Source of the DNA: Stereum hirsutum FP-91666 SS1
Taxonomy: Eukaryota; Basidiomycota; Agaricomycetes; Russulales; Stereaceae
Assembly (NCBI RefSeq): GCF_000264905.1
Contig: NW_006763149.1
Coordinates: 1,150,168 to 1,214,167, forward strand
DNA length: 64,000 bases
Direction of reading: 5' to 3'
The notes under the pieces are model-generated. The model had not been told where the DNA came from and made no database searches. It saw only the letters and a list, made by a program, of their open reading frames with translations. Numbering within the stretch: position 1 is the stretch's first letter; every line of letters begins with the position of its first letter. A program made the translations under genes and the position numbers. Below are positions 12,701 to 23,739 of this stretch, piece after piece.

Positions 12701-14909
12701 GTCCGCGCGTCTTCTTTCGACATCGGCGGGGGTGGGTCTGCTGCTGTCCCGGTTGCTGTGTGACCTATTGCTGTGGATGTTGATGTATTTGATGTGGAGG
12801 TGGAGGTGGAAGCGGAGGAGGACGCAGGTAGGCGATTGGGCGTGAGTGGCATCTTGCTCGACGATCCGGAACCAGAGCCAGAGGCGGCGGCAGACCCAGT
12901 GGGAGGAATCGAAGAAGCGGCGGTGGACGAATCGGAGAACGTGGATAGTGTCCGCTCGGAGGATGAGGAGGATTGAGGCGGGGTGAGTGGGAAGGGCGTT
13001 TTTTCGCCTGTGATTATTCCGAAACAAAAAAAAGAAAAAACAATTGAGTATTTATTGTGCGATGGTTGGATAAAGTTGAATGGAGTGGAATAAATTAGAT
13101 AGAGAGACGGAAAGAGAGTGTGAGTCGGCGTTCGAATTCGAAAGCTCGTTCGGTATCCGTATAGGGGTCCTTCGCGCCACGCCACGCCACGTCACGCCAC
13201 ACCTAACCCGAATGTGGCCCAACTAGTACTCGACTCGGACTCAAAGGCCAGGCCCGCAGGTCACAGCGCATTATGCTGTAGTGGAGGCCGGAGGCCAATA
13301 GACGACATGAACGCGTCTCGCGTCCCACACTTCGCGTCTAATACCAATTCTGGAATGAGACATCCCGCCATCCCTCACGCCACGCCACGCCACGCCGCGT
13401 TCACCCACGACATAAGTAACGCATGAGCCCTTGCTCCCCGGAAAGGCGAAACGAAATGAAGGCAACAGACTCGAGTGCGTTCAGGGATAGGAGGGGAAGC
13501 AAATACACAGATGTACAAGTGGACAGTGGACAGTGGATAAGTCGCGGATGTGTTCACGCCACGTCCTTGTCCATGTCTATCCATGACATGATGCATGAGC
13601 ATGAGCAAGTCTCCCCTCTTTTGCGGTAGACAGCCAAACCCTAGCATCTAGTCGTCTAATGGCAAGAAAATTAAAGGCCAATGCTCCACGGAAACAAATC
13701 CAAAGCGGGATTGTACTGACATTGCCCATGGACGACCGTAAGTACGACTGTTAGCGCTAACCCGCGTTCCCCGACCGGACGAAAATGAAGTCAACAGACC
13801 CGGACTCGAGCATTTCTAAGAATATGGAAACTGATCCGCACCGCAAATACGAGCGGGACGATAGCAGAGCACCATACACATGAAAGATAGCGGAGAGTGG
13901 AGAGTGGAGAGCATAAGTGGACAGTGAACCAGTCGAGCATGGTTGTGGCCGCATTCTCCGGAAAGGGTGAAATGGGATGAAGTCAACAGACTCTACACTG
14001 TCCAGGGATGGCCAAGGATAGGAAGCACATGTATAAGTATACAAGTGGACAGTCGAGCATAGAGCATGGGGTCGGACCCGAGTTAACCTCGGCTTGACCG
14101 ATCATTCGCCGGACGCTGGACGGTGCATGACCATTGCGAGAGACGACGCACGACCTCCCACGCCCCTGAACGTGGCATACCCAAACCTCAAATCTCAAAC
14201 AAATCGGAAACTAAAACCGAGAGAAAAGATGCAGGAGAACAGAAGAAAGAAAAGGAAGAAGACTCACCAAGCGCAAGCGGAATATGGACATCCCTAATCA
14301 ACGCCAAATCGCTCGCATACGCCCTCTCCGAATTCAACAGCTCCAACAACGCATGCGTCCTCTTCGACACCTGTTTCGTCTTCACTTCCTTTACCTCCTC
14401 TTGCCCCACCTCCTGCACCTCCACCTCAACGGCCTTCGTCTTCATCGTAGGCGTCTCGTCCTCCCCTTCATCATCGTCGGCGTATGATCCTTCGGGAGGA
14501 GGCGTGTGCGGGGTGAGGACGAGGGTGGCGGAATCGTCGGAGTGGTGTGAGTCGCGGTGGAGGGCGTCGAGGAGGTTGGAGAAGGAGCCGAAGGAGCGGG
14601 ATTGGACTTGGGGCATGTCCGAGTCTGACCCTGCGCCTGGATCTGCGCCTGGTCTGGAGGAGGAGCGGGGGGGACGGAGGGGAGAACGGGCGGGGATTGT
14701 GGGCGCTGAATTTGATGATGTCTGCGTTGTGTAATGTTGTGTTGTGGGTAGGTGTGGGTGAGTGGTGGGTGAAAGGGAGAGACGGACAGGTCAGCGCGGA
14801 CGCACGAGGGAGGAACGAGGCGGAGAGTGTTCGGATAGAAATGAGGTCTGGCACTGACCATATCTGTCACTGAATCTCCTTCCATTCCCACCGCTAAAGA
14901 CGCGCTCAT
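9731..14909 (-). CDS. Rho-family GEF with DH, BAR and SH3 domains (Tuba/Gef1-like)
   Basis: Four exons fit in frame: 14859-14909, 14268-14721, 12571-13007 and 9731-12484, giving 1231 residues. The start MSASLAVGMEG was chosen because it splices in phase onto TSSNSAPTIPARS. A DH (Dbl homology) domain begins RTHALLELLNSERAYASDL (CR1) and includes LFIEVIPQISPMYTHY and the CR3 block LIKPVQRLLKYALLLS. A BAR-like helical region follows (FVRVVDRHLIESCTDLSAI to WADVRYKWREL). Then come a long disordered Ser/Arg/Gln-rich linker and a C-terminal SH3 domain starting ARALYACRVI and ending GWVLASFLYPVD. No PH domain is seen, as expected when BAR replaces it. Such proteins activate Cdc42-type GTPases at curved or polarised membranes; the GTPase specificity is inferred. 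The second intron is 1260 bp, far above the local norm. Confidence 0.9.
13008..14267 (-). other. Exceptionally long intron of the GEF gene, repeat-rich
   Basis: Bounded by donor GTGAGT on the minus strand (exon ending ...LAL) and acceptor ATCACAG before EKTPFPL; the join restores frame inside the GEF. It is 1260 bp where neighbours have 50-100 bp. Inside are CGCCA-rich tandem runs (13174-13200, 13378-13398) and at least three degenerate copies of a block containing ATGAAGTCAACAGAC with nearby AAGTGGACAGT. No open frame of note. Confidence 0.75.
13455..14060. repeat. Degenerate repeat block inside GEF intron (three copies)
   Basis: The motif ATGAAGGCAACAGACTCG occurs at 13456, AATGAAGTCAACAGACCC at 13784 and GATGAAGTCAACAGACTC at 13976. 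Each is preceded by a CCCCGG/CTCCGG-AAAGG type sequence and followed within 60-140 bases by AAGTGGACAGT (13518, 13915, 14043). Spacing is irregular, so this is an old, decayed tandem duplication or a mobile element remnant. Confidence 0.65.
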
Positions 14910-16599
14910 CCTGGCCTGCTCCTACTGTCAAGCACTCCAGGACTGGAAGGATGCTGGGCGAAGGAAACAGACGACGTGGATGTGGACGGAGGGGATAGAG
15001 CGAGCACTGACTTAGCCGTGATATCAAATCTGGCTTTCGAGAGTGCTGTGCGCCGCTTGTTGGGCGGCCGGGCCCGGGTAGATCTGCCGTGCGTGTCACG
15101 GCTCCCAGCACTCTTTTCTTTCTCAGACTCTTGCCACGGTTTGAGCTCTCTTTCGCTGCTGGCGTGTCGATCCTGTGGATACCGTGGGCGTCGTTGCATA
15201 ATCCCTGCACGTTTGTGGACGAAGGTTGTACAGCTGGCGTATACTTATCACAAGGATGGGCGGTGGCAAGCGGACAGCTGTTCGCATCATGAAGCTTGCC
15301 GGTCTTACATGGACATCACCTATCCATCCTCAGCCTCCGTTCGTCTGTAGCTCATCTCTGTTCTGCTCTCAGTTTGTTAACATGCTTTTTAGTGCTACTA
15401 AGTGGTAGGCTAGGATCTCAGTGATATTTCCCCTTGATGCCTGATGAAATGGATGACTGGAACGGCCTCAGGCTCTGATTATTGATTCTGAAATCAACAC
15501 TGCGGATTGATATTTAATCATTCTTTTCCGTTCGCTTGTTCACTCGCTAGCACCGTCGATGATTGATCCGTGCTCTCCAAGTGGTCTCTCCATGGTTCCG
15601 AAAGCACCCGCTACAACCTTCACGTTGCTCTATACAGAAACTTCGTTACCCGTCTGGTTCGCACCAAGTTTGCTGCTGGCCTCACATCTCCTGTATGGAC
15701 AAGGACCCTGCCGAGTTGCTCATATACTCATCTCGGCTACATACGGTCTATGGTCTGTCGCAGACGACTAGGACTGGCTAGGTGCTAGAATAACCTCCGA
15801 GTCTGAGCCTGATTCTAAGCAGATCGACGCGGTTGGATGCCCAGATACTCTCGGTCGCTGTCCTGGCGGGAACCAGTACCATCGACGATCGATCTGCTCT
15901 CGTCCTATTCACAACCGAGTTTCCTCTGGTTCCGGATCTGCATTTCGTTGACCTCCACCAGAATACTTATCCAGGTCGGACATCACACAGAATAATCGCG
16001 TCCGTGCCAGTGGCTCCACGACCGACGACCACCATCTATTAGTATCACATCGACATTGCAACCGACACCTCGGAGACTCATCGTTCGACTTTGAAATACA
16101 GTACTACCTCTCGCCCTCGTTCTAGTCCGGGACCCTCAGGCCTCGCCATTTTTTGGATAGACGATTCGGATTCAGTATTGGCACCCAAATACTGTAATAA
16201 TAAGGACTGATCAATCGCTCCGCACCCTTAGGCTGCCTTTATTAATCTTGGAGTGCGGCGAACGAACGAACGAACGTCCCTCTGATTCTTATCAGGGATA
16301 GAGAGCCGCTAGATTGGCCTGTGGCGAGGACGGTGTTGAGGACGGTCGAGGTCCTGAATGGACGGGTTCACAAATTGATGAATCGGGCTTTGGTGAGGTG
16401 AGGTGTATGCAGCGCGGAAGAAAGGAGCGGACCGTGTGGGGGAGGTCAGGTGGGGTGGAGTGGGGTGGAGTGGAGTGAAGTGGTTGGCGATGGCTATGGC
16501 GACGATGGGTTGGGCTATGAAGGGTTGAATGGTGGAGGAGGAGCTGGGGTAAGACATTGTCGAACGTTGGGATCTAAGGAACTGTGCATAATAGGAGAA
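14910..16599. other. Intergenic region
   Basis: Holds the presumptive GEF promoter. Nothing recognisable as a gene was found. A small (CGAA)4 repeat sits at 16259-16276 and GGTGGAGT-type purine-rich repeats lie around 16447-16480. Confidence 0.45.
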
Positions 16600-17076
16600 T
16601 CAAGACGGTCGGCGCATCACTATACGGTGAAAAAGACTAATTATATACGTTCGACGCATTCCACTTTTCTCGCATCTTGAGCCTTGAGGATGTCGAAGAC
16701 GTTCGGATCGGGCACTCTGTCTTGGAATCTTAATATTTTCGTACAGCAGAGATAGTTCGAGCGAGTCGAGACTAGATACTGGTGTCTTTCGTTTTTTGGG
16801 GGTGCCGATGGATGGGTTGGGGCACCGGCTGGAAATTGGACGGAAAGGTTGAGAAAAGGCGTTGTGGCGGTGGCGCTCTCTCTCGGGAATTGCCGTCCTG
16901 AATGACTCTTCAGTCAAGCCGGCGGCCATCCTCTTCCGAGCACCTCTCGTCGGTACACAGCCAAGGATATCAGGACAGCTTTTGCTCCTACAGTACCCCC
17001 AGAGCTCAAAGCAAATAACACACTTACGGCCCTTATTGACCGTGCGCAGCAGTCGTGCATAGTCTTTTGAAGACAT
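16600..17076 (-). CDS. Possible small hypothetical protein
   Basis: An uninterrupted 158-codon frame starting MSSKDYARLLRTVNKG, divergent from the gene at 17190 with only 113 bases between starts. It contains a basic NLS-like GTPKKRKTP and a Leu-rich SLDSLELSLLYENI. A 36-base in-frame candidate intron (donor GTGTGT after ...KGRK, acceptor CTGTAG) could remove part of it. No family recognised; the C-terminal part looks non-coding. Could equally be chance. Confidence 0.28.
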   Translation of the reverse strand: MSSKDYARLLRTVNKGRKCVICFELWGYCRSKSCPDILGCVPTRGARKRMAAGLTEESFRTAIPERERHRHNAFSQPFRPISSRCPNPSIGTPKKRKTPVSSLDSLELSLLYENIKIPRQSARSERLRHPQGSRCEKSGMRRTYIISLFHRIVMRRPS

Positions 17077-17189
17077 CTTGATAAGTTCTTCACTCGAAGG
17101 ACGCTCACCATCCTTTGCACTTCATCAGGACTACTTGTATCTTGAGAGCCTATTACTCCGTTTCACTCCCTCTCGTCCTTACACACGAC

Positions 17190-18896
17190 ATGATCTTCGA
17201 CAAAAACAAACAGAAGTCTACTTCCGATGATGCCCCACCGACCGACGCACCCCCGCCCTACGCCTCTGTCCTAAACATGCCCGGACCCTCCAACATCAAC
17301 GCCCCCCTCCCACCTCTCCCTCCCTCCTCCCATGATCACCCAAAATCCCCATCCTTATTCACCCTACCCTCCACATCCTTCGGCTCCTCATCCAACTCCC
17401 AACCGCCCCGCAAACTGAAACAACGCGCCAAATCCTCCCCCTGGTTCTCCTTCGGCCTCTCCAAATCCGCCAAACAAATGCGCACGACCGTCCAAGACCT
17501 CCTCCGCAACCTCATCCACCAACACCCACACCCCTCGACCGAGTTTCAATTTTCCGACGTGTTGGTCAATTGTAGGGAAGCCTGTGAGGCGCACGGGTTG
17601 GATTTTTCGGCGATATTGCAGGATGGGTTTATTGAGGGCCATACGCCGGTGTATTGGGCGATCGTTAAGCGGCCCGTGGCGTCGCATTCGTCGAAGGGGG
17701 CGATGAGAGACGGAGAAGAGCAGAGCGCGGGGCTCGTGATGGCGCTGCTCTCGTACATGAACCCCGTCACCCCCCTCACGATCTCCGAGGTCCGACACGC
17801 CTGTACGCTCAATTCGGACCATAGGCTGTTTACGAGCATCAGAGAGCGGTTCGGAGCTTTCGCGCCTTTAGTCGGGTCGGATGCGATATTGCTGGGGAAT
17901 GGGAATGGGGGTATGGGCTTGGAGGAGGGGGAGGGGGCGAGGTGTGATAAGGTGGTGGTGATGGAGGAGAGGATGGATCCGACGACGTTTGAGGTCAGGA
18001 TGGAGGTGTTGATGTTTCAGTTGAGGATGCGGGTGACGGGGAGTGTGAGGGTGGAGTTTATTGCGCGTGGTACGTCCCTTTCTCTGTGTGTATTATCATT
18101 ATTATCCACTCCGTTGTGCCGAGCTAAATGGACCATACATAGGTCGGATGTGGTACATCTTGTTTTCAACGCCGAATAAAGGGCCCTGGACCGTCACGCT
18201 CGGTCTCTCAGACCATAGTCCTCAAACCTACGTCGATTCGCGTCTCGTCATCTGCGACGCGCGTTCATACCCAAACCCAGTCATACCCATCTCATCTTCC
18301 TCATCCTCATCCCTACCACAACATCTCTCCGCCCCTCCCACCCCATCCAAATTCTCCCGCCACTCATCTTTCGGCCTCCCCCAAACTTCATCCGCCACAT
18401 CACCTCCTCCACAACATCCCGCCCGCAACTCGATCTTCATCACCGATCCCAGCAATAGCACCAGAAACACGAAAGGGAAGGGAAAGGGAAAGATGCAGCC
18501 GAATATCATCGTACGGCTTCGATCGGGGAATAAACAGTTACAGGCTAGACCCGATAGTGGTAAGAATGGGAAGAGCGGGTCAGGATCGTCTGGAGGGGGA
18601 GGGGGAGGCAGCGGGGGAACATATGAGATTTCGGAGGTGTTGGAGAAGGGTATTGGTGGGGGTGGGAGTGGTGCTTCGTTGCAGTATGAGTGAGTTGCCT
18701 ATTTTTTTTTACTTTCGGCCTTGGGGGATGGAATACGATGAGAGGGAGCGTTTTACTGATCGTTCGATGTGGTTTTTTGCTCGGTCGAAATAGGACTCAT
18801 TCGCCGTATGTCGACGCGCGCGGGACGTTGAGAGCGACGTTCGAGGCGAGACTCGTCAAGACTAGTGTGAATGACACGGAGTGTGTCATTTGTTGA
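17190..18896 (+). CDS. Conserved basidiomycete hypothetical protein
   Basis: Three exons, 17190-18069, 18143-18689 and 18794-18896, join in frame (FIARG|RMWYILF and LQYE|THSPYVD) to give 509 residues. The start MIFDKNKQKST was preferred over an in-frame ATG at 17115 because the intervening residues look like leader. The N-terminus is disordered and proline-rich (APPPYASV, APLPPLPPSS). The centre is globular: KSAKQMRTTVQDLLRNLI, DILQDGFIEGHTPVYW-like sequence and FRSIRERFGAFAPL-like helices. A Ser/Gly-rich linker with (GK)4 and Gly runs interrupts the C-terminal beta-rich part (MWYILFSTPNKGPWTVTLGL). I have seen similar unnamed proteins in mushrooms; a known domain was not recognised. The Gly/Ser linker may vary in length between strains. 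Confidence 0.75.
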
Positions 18897-19600
18897 AGGG
18901 TTCCTCGCTCGCTTGGTAGCCTTCGTTTTCGTTCCGTTTCGTCTTCGCACCTTGGACTTCGCCCCGTTTTGCATCTCGGACTTCGTCCACACACGATTAT
19001 ACCGACCGAATGTGTCTGGACATTCGGCGTCTGTTTTTCTTGCTTGTTTGTATTATCTATGATGTGCTCATATCTATATGATACTTTTGTATTGCTTTGC
19101 TTTGCTGTAGGATGTGTCTTCGATATCGTATATCAGTGTAGATCCGTTTGTGCTTTTGCCATGCTCGTCCTCGAGTCCTTCGGTAGAGGGCTGGTGCTCA
19201 AATCTTGAAAGAAGCGGCCAACTCGAAGAAGGGCCACACGCGTGGCGTCGAAGAGCTGATTCCCACGCCTTGCAATTGACCGTAGTTCTCCGGCGTTGGC
19301 ACCTGTTGACACCTACCGTCATCGATTCATCGGGCATCTTCAACGTGAAACCTACTACCGTTCTTTTTCTTGGGCGATCGACTTCGTTTCTGTATATCCG
19401 GTGTGTCTGTGCGGTTACTAGGGCCATGGCACGGCCGTGAGGCTGCTGAGACTGTGCCAATACGATCTTATGACTCCTAATCTCAAAAATGGGCCCTTTT
19501 GTCCATGCGGTTGTCAAGAAAGTATAAGAAGGCCAGTCGTCTACAGTGCTTTTCTCATTACACCCCCATCGTCGCTTCACTCCCACAACCGTGCAGCACT
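18897..19600. other. Intergenic region with promoter of LRR-like gene
   Basis: No gene recognised. Near the right end the sequence AGTATAAGAAGGCC (19521-19534) resembles the TATA region of the tandem paralogue (GGTATAAGAAGGTC, 20968-20981), implying duplicated promoters. Confidence 0.5.
19521..19534 (+). promoter_or_regulatory. TATA-like element shared with tandem paralogue
   Basis: AGTATAAGAAGGCC lies about 75 bases upstream of the ATG at 19601. A near copy precedes the paralogue at 21072. Shared promoter sequence supports tandem duplication. Confidence 0.45.
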
Positions 19601-20650
19601 ATGGACCGTCTAAGTCTCAAGTTTGGCCTGGAATTATCATTTGACGACGTCCTCAACGTCGTCACTATAACACCACAGCTAAAACATCTCAGGCTCACCT
19701 TCACCCCGGACGCCGACGTCACCGTCTCTCCCACTCGCGGGGCTCAGCACCCTAGAGTCAACCTCACGCACCTACGCACCTTCTCCGTCGAGTGCTCCCG
19801 CAGGCAGCATTATCCCCTCGTCGATCGACTACTCTCTTGTGTCGACATATCAGCCAAGACCGAGTTTATCCTCAGGGCAAGACAGGACAATCTCGACATC
19901 GCCGGGTCTGGTCGTGGCCTATTCGAGCTTCAATCTCAAGGCATGGACCCAGCACTCCAGGCATTCTGGTGTCATCTGGTTTTATCCTCGAAATCCTGCG
20001 CCCTCATAGGAGCCACTCAGAGACTCGCCGCTGGGAATGACGACAGCGCTCGGATACCGCTCTTCACAGTTCGGGCGGACAGTGACCAAGCCTCGCCTGC
20101 GTTTTGTATGGAGACGATGAGAAACCTGCCGTCCTTCCTTTCCGCTCGGCCCATCACGAGGCTCTGGATCAGTATCGACGGGCTCACACAAATCGAGACC
20201 CCATGGGCCATACCGTTCGAATGGAGCGAACTCTTGTCTTCCGTCCCGGACGTGGAGGAATTCGCCCTGCGCGTCGATATATGGGCCCGGTATCCTGCGT
20301 GCTCTGCGCTAGTTGGGAGTGCGGATGCGTGGTTTGGCCTTCTTCGATATCAGTATCAGGACGGAAGCGTCGTGTGTCCCAATCTTCACCGTCTGTGGCT
20401 CGTCTTCGTCACTCGTACGGTCTCTTTGGTGAACTGTCTGACCGGGATCCGCGACCTTGTGAGGTTCAGACGTAGTGTGGGAGCTGAGATCCTTCAGCTT
20501 CATTTGGCGGTGGATGGGGAGCGCTGGGGACGCGAGGCTTGTGCGGATGAACGTGTTATGGTACTTAGACAGGAGATTGTGTCGTGTGGGGTAGATTTTC
20601 GGGAGGAGTTTGACTTGAGCAAGATACGTTGGCCGGAGCCGAGTACTTAA
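19601..20650 (+). CDS. LRR/F-box-like protein, N-terminally truncated paralogue
   Basis: Single-exon gene of 349 residues starting MDRLSLKFGLELSF. It matches the C-terminal two-thirds of the next gene: LLSCVDISAKTEF versus LLSSINISARTKL, FWCHLVLSSKSCALIGAT versus SWCHLELSDDFCVLKGIT, ARPITRLWISIDGLT versus RQPITRLWIDIEKLT, and SSVPDVEEFALRVDIW versus SSVPFLEELGLRVDIW. Leucine-rich repeat-like spacing is visible but degenerate. These look like the substrate-recognition halves of basidiomycete F-box proteins, but no F-box is present. About 240 N-terminal residues found in the paralogue are missing, although promoter similarity is kept, so an internal deletion after duplication is likely. Still open and intact. 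Confidence 0.72.
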   Translation: MDRLSLKFGLELSFDDVLNVVTITPQLKHLRLTFTPDADVTVSPTRGAQHPRVNLTHLRTFSVECSRRQHYPLVDRLLSCVDISAKTEFILRARQDNLDIAGSGRGLFELQSQGMDPALQAFWCHLVLSSKSCALIGATQRLAAGNDDSARIPLFTVRADSDQASPAFCMETMRNLPSFLSARPITRLWISIDGLTQIETPWAIPFEWSELLSSVPDVEEFALRVDIWARYPACSALVGSADAWFGLLRYQYQDGSVVCPNLHRLWLVFVTRTVSLVNCLTGIRDLVRFRRSVGAEILQLHLAVDGERWGREACADERVMVLRQEIVSCGVDFREEFDLSKIRWPEPST

Positions 20651-21071
20651 CAGTCCTATAATGTTGTTTAGACGTAATTATCTCGTTTTTGGAAGAGTCT
20701 TGTGTATTTTTTTTTGTTGAACAGAGCACTTTTAGACCGACTGTACTCCCCTCTGCTGTTCCCGGCGAAAGAAGAACAAAGGCCATCTTCGGTGTTTTGG
20801 AAATCGAACAACAGGCCTTAAAAGTACAGCCTTATCGCTTTGTTTCCTTGTTCCTCCATCCGGAACTGCGGACACAGGCTGCCAAGCAACCGCCAAGACC
20901 GTTGCCATGTGATTCACTGTGACTGCCCATGCCACGATCGAGCCCGGCGCTTTGTGCCTGTTCGAAAAGGTATAAGAAGGTCGAGGCTCTTCTCCGCGCT
21001 ATCATCCTCATCCCACCCCCTTCGTTAGTCCACTCACCAGACGCGCCTCCGAGTCACTGCTCTTATTCATC
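20651..21071. other. Intergenic region between tandem LRR paralogues
   Basis: Contains the 3' flank of the first paralogue and the promoter of the second, with the TATA-like element GGTATAAGAAGGTC at 20968-20981. No gene seen. Confidence 0.5.
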
Positions 21072-22947
21072 ATGTCTGATATCAGTATGGTGAGCGAATG
21101 CCATGTCTATCCGCGCTGTCTTGCCCAGAAGCAATTGTTGTGCTGACGATATTTTATCTTTGTGGCCGCCGACCGTTCAGACCGACTCTTCCCCTGATAG
21201 TGCCACTCTTCCAGACTTCAAATACGGGGAGCCACTGGACTTATGGCTACGCCAACTACCAGCCAAACTGGATCATGAGCTGATCAGTGTATGGTTCCGT
21301 GATCATAACGAGGATCGGATATTCGACAAAGGACTCCCGCTCGGGGGCCTTCTGTCCACGCTTGCCCATCTTCCAAATCTCAGATACCTGGAGTTCTCCC
21401 TCCACCAGGACGTCGATCCACTTCCTCTTGGATTTTCGCCCCGAACCGTCGCACTGAACCATCTCTGCGAACTAGTCTTCGTCTGCTGGGACGACCGTGG
21501 CACGGCTGGCATCGACAGTATCTTCCATTCTCTCCGCATCCCTCCGACAGCCCGGGTCACTGTCGAGATGGAGTCTGAACCGGAGGTCTCAGACGAGTCT
21601 GTTATAGATGTCGACGACACCGTAACTGTCGAGACGGACTCGGAGATCTCAGGCGAATCTGGAATAGATGACGACGACATCGTGACGACGCTCACAGACT
21701 TTGCGGCAACCGTCACCAAGCGCTACTCATCCACCCCCTCATGCTCAGTCTTGCTCAGTGAAATGACAGGTTTATTCACTGTTGATGGCCCTAGCCTCGG
21801 AGACGAACGTCTTCTATCCATCGCCTTGAACGGAGCCTTTCGCAGTATATCTATCCAGACCCTGAAAGCCCTCCCCAAGTTTTGTATTTCTTGTCCCAGC
21901 CTTCGGGTGCTTGACCTTCCCGAGGATTCCAACTTGGTGTCGCCACTTGATGTTCTTCTCAATGTCGTTGCAAACATGCCTCAACTCCGCGCCCTTGATT
22001 TTGTCTCCCTTTCCAGCGCCAACCTTCCCTTTCAGCAGCCCAGGAACCATTCCTCCAGAGCCCATCTCATGCATCTCCTCGACTTCCAAGTGGCAGTGAA
22101 AGCCAAATGCGATTTCCCCGTCGTCGACTGTCTCCTTTCCTCGATCAACATATCAGCAAGAACCAAACTCACTCTATGCGTTGAATATCCGGGAAATTAC
22201 CGCTCTGGTTTTGGCCTATTAGACATCCCTTTCCTGAACGACGCACAACAACAGGTTTCCTGGTGTCATCTCGAGTTATCTGACGATTTCTGCGTACTCA
22301 AGGGTATTACTGAAGGACCCGCCAGTAATCACGATGGTTCTGAGTCTAGGATCCCGTTCTTCGAAGTCTGGACGGAAGATCCCGCATCGCGATATTGTGT
22401 CGACACAACCCAGTGCTTACATACCTTCCTGTCTCGTCAACCCATCACAAGGCTCTGGATCGATATCGAGAAACTCACCCGGGGAGAGATGCCAAAGGTC
22501 GAGCCTGCCTCGTGGGACGATCTCTTGTCGTCCGTCCCGTTCTTGGAGGAGCTAGGGTTGCGCGTCGATATTTGGGAATGCACTCGTGCTGGTGCATCCT
22601 GTGCTCTGGTCGAGAGTGCGAGAGCGCTGTTTGATGTTCTTCAGCGTCAGCATCCGAAGGTCATTTGTTCCGAGCTCAAGCGTCTTTGGTTCATCGCTCG
22701 TACTACTGATTCTTTGGCGAGTTGTGTGCGCTATATCCGGGATCTTGTAAGGGTTAGGGATAGCATGGCTGTTCCGATCCGTGAGGTTCGTTTGGCCGTG
22801 GATAGGGATCGTTGGGAATGGGAGGCTACTAGGGATGGAGATATTAATCGACTTAGGAGCGAGATCGAAGTTGAGTATGGGGTCGAGTTTGTTGTCGAGT
22901 TTGACATGCAGGTGATAAGCTTCCCAAAGCCGAGCATAGAGGAGTAG
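21072..22947 (+). CDS. LRR/F-box-like protein with acidic insert
   Basis: Two exons, 21072-21089 and 21181-22947, join as MSDISM|TDSSPDS to give 594 residues. The protein consists of irregular leucine-rich segments (LAHLPNLRYLEFSLHQDV, MPQLRALDFVSLSS, LRVLDLPEDSN) of the type found behind F-boxes in mushroom F-box proteins, without a visible F-box. An acidic stretch around residues 165-210 arose from a tandem duplication (see repeat at 21556-21681). The C-terminal half aligns along its length with the upstream neighbour and, more weakly, with the gene at 58819-60513. Probably a protein-interaction module; function unknown. Confidence 0.8.
21556..21681 (+). repeat. Tandem duplication encoding acidic repeat
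   Basis: Unit 1 (21556-21621) encodes VTVEMESEPEVSDESVIDV plus DDT; unit 2 (21622-21681) encodes VTVETDSEISGESGIDDDDI. The shared core reads ACTGTCGAGA-GG-CT, then GA-TCTCAG-CGA-TCTG. Direct observation. Confidence 0.8.
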
Positions 22948-23739
22948 ATGGTACCAGTATAAGCGTGCGTTCATACCCACTATTCAGATCGAGTTGAAGC
23001 GCCGCTCCCTTTACATAGAGTTGCCATCGTTCGCTTTCTGCTTAGTGTCTTTCACGCATTCACGCTTAGACTGTATGTACCCCACCTCTCGAAGAGTTAG
23101 TACCTTTAAATATCTCGTGACATTACCATTTGAAGAGCGTGTGCCAGTGAGGAAAGTGTGGCGTAGCGTAGTTCAAGTTGGATCGGGCGGCCATTTACCT
23201 TGCATTCCTCCGTCCATTACCATAACGTACCCGTCCCGACCTTTCGCCGTAAGGAACGCTACTTGGCCGCCTGCTATTCGACCTCTTCAGCGTTTTATTC
23301 AAAGCACCTATAATTCTGACCACAAACAGTGGCCCAAGAGCGCACCCGGTCTCGGCAACATTCGGAAGGAGAAATCTCGCCTCAAGGAATTCGAACGGCT
23401 TTCTTGTCTACCAACTCCAGCGCTTGCCTTCGCACTCCTTGACCAACCGACCGTAAATTTGTCCAGTGTCTGTGGCCATTTCGTTAACGTTGTGAGCGAC
23501 GATATCGGACGACGGACTATGCTCGGAGGCACGCTGAAGGGCTGGCACCAATTGGCGAAACGATGACTCGGAAGATCGACGATACGGATAAGAGCTTTGA
23601 TACATGTCGTGCTTGAGTTTAACGTCCACGTTGCAGCTGCTCGTCGTCCCACCACAAGGTGAGCACAACCACTGTTTTATTCGGGAAATTATCTCGAAGC
23701 TGACTGACGTAGTCTGCTGTGTAGCCAGATTACAACAAG
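22948..23739. other. Intergenic region
   Basis: A 190-codon open frame at 22994-23566 has no recognisable residues and unusual composition; I regard it as chance. The promoter of the lactonase-like gene must lie in the right part. Confidence 0.45.

Noticed and set aside
22994..23566. 190-codon open frame on the plus strand
   Set aside because: No recognisable residues, no start context and no splice-linked continuation; probably chance between two real genes.
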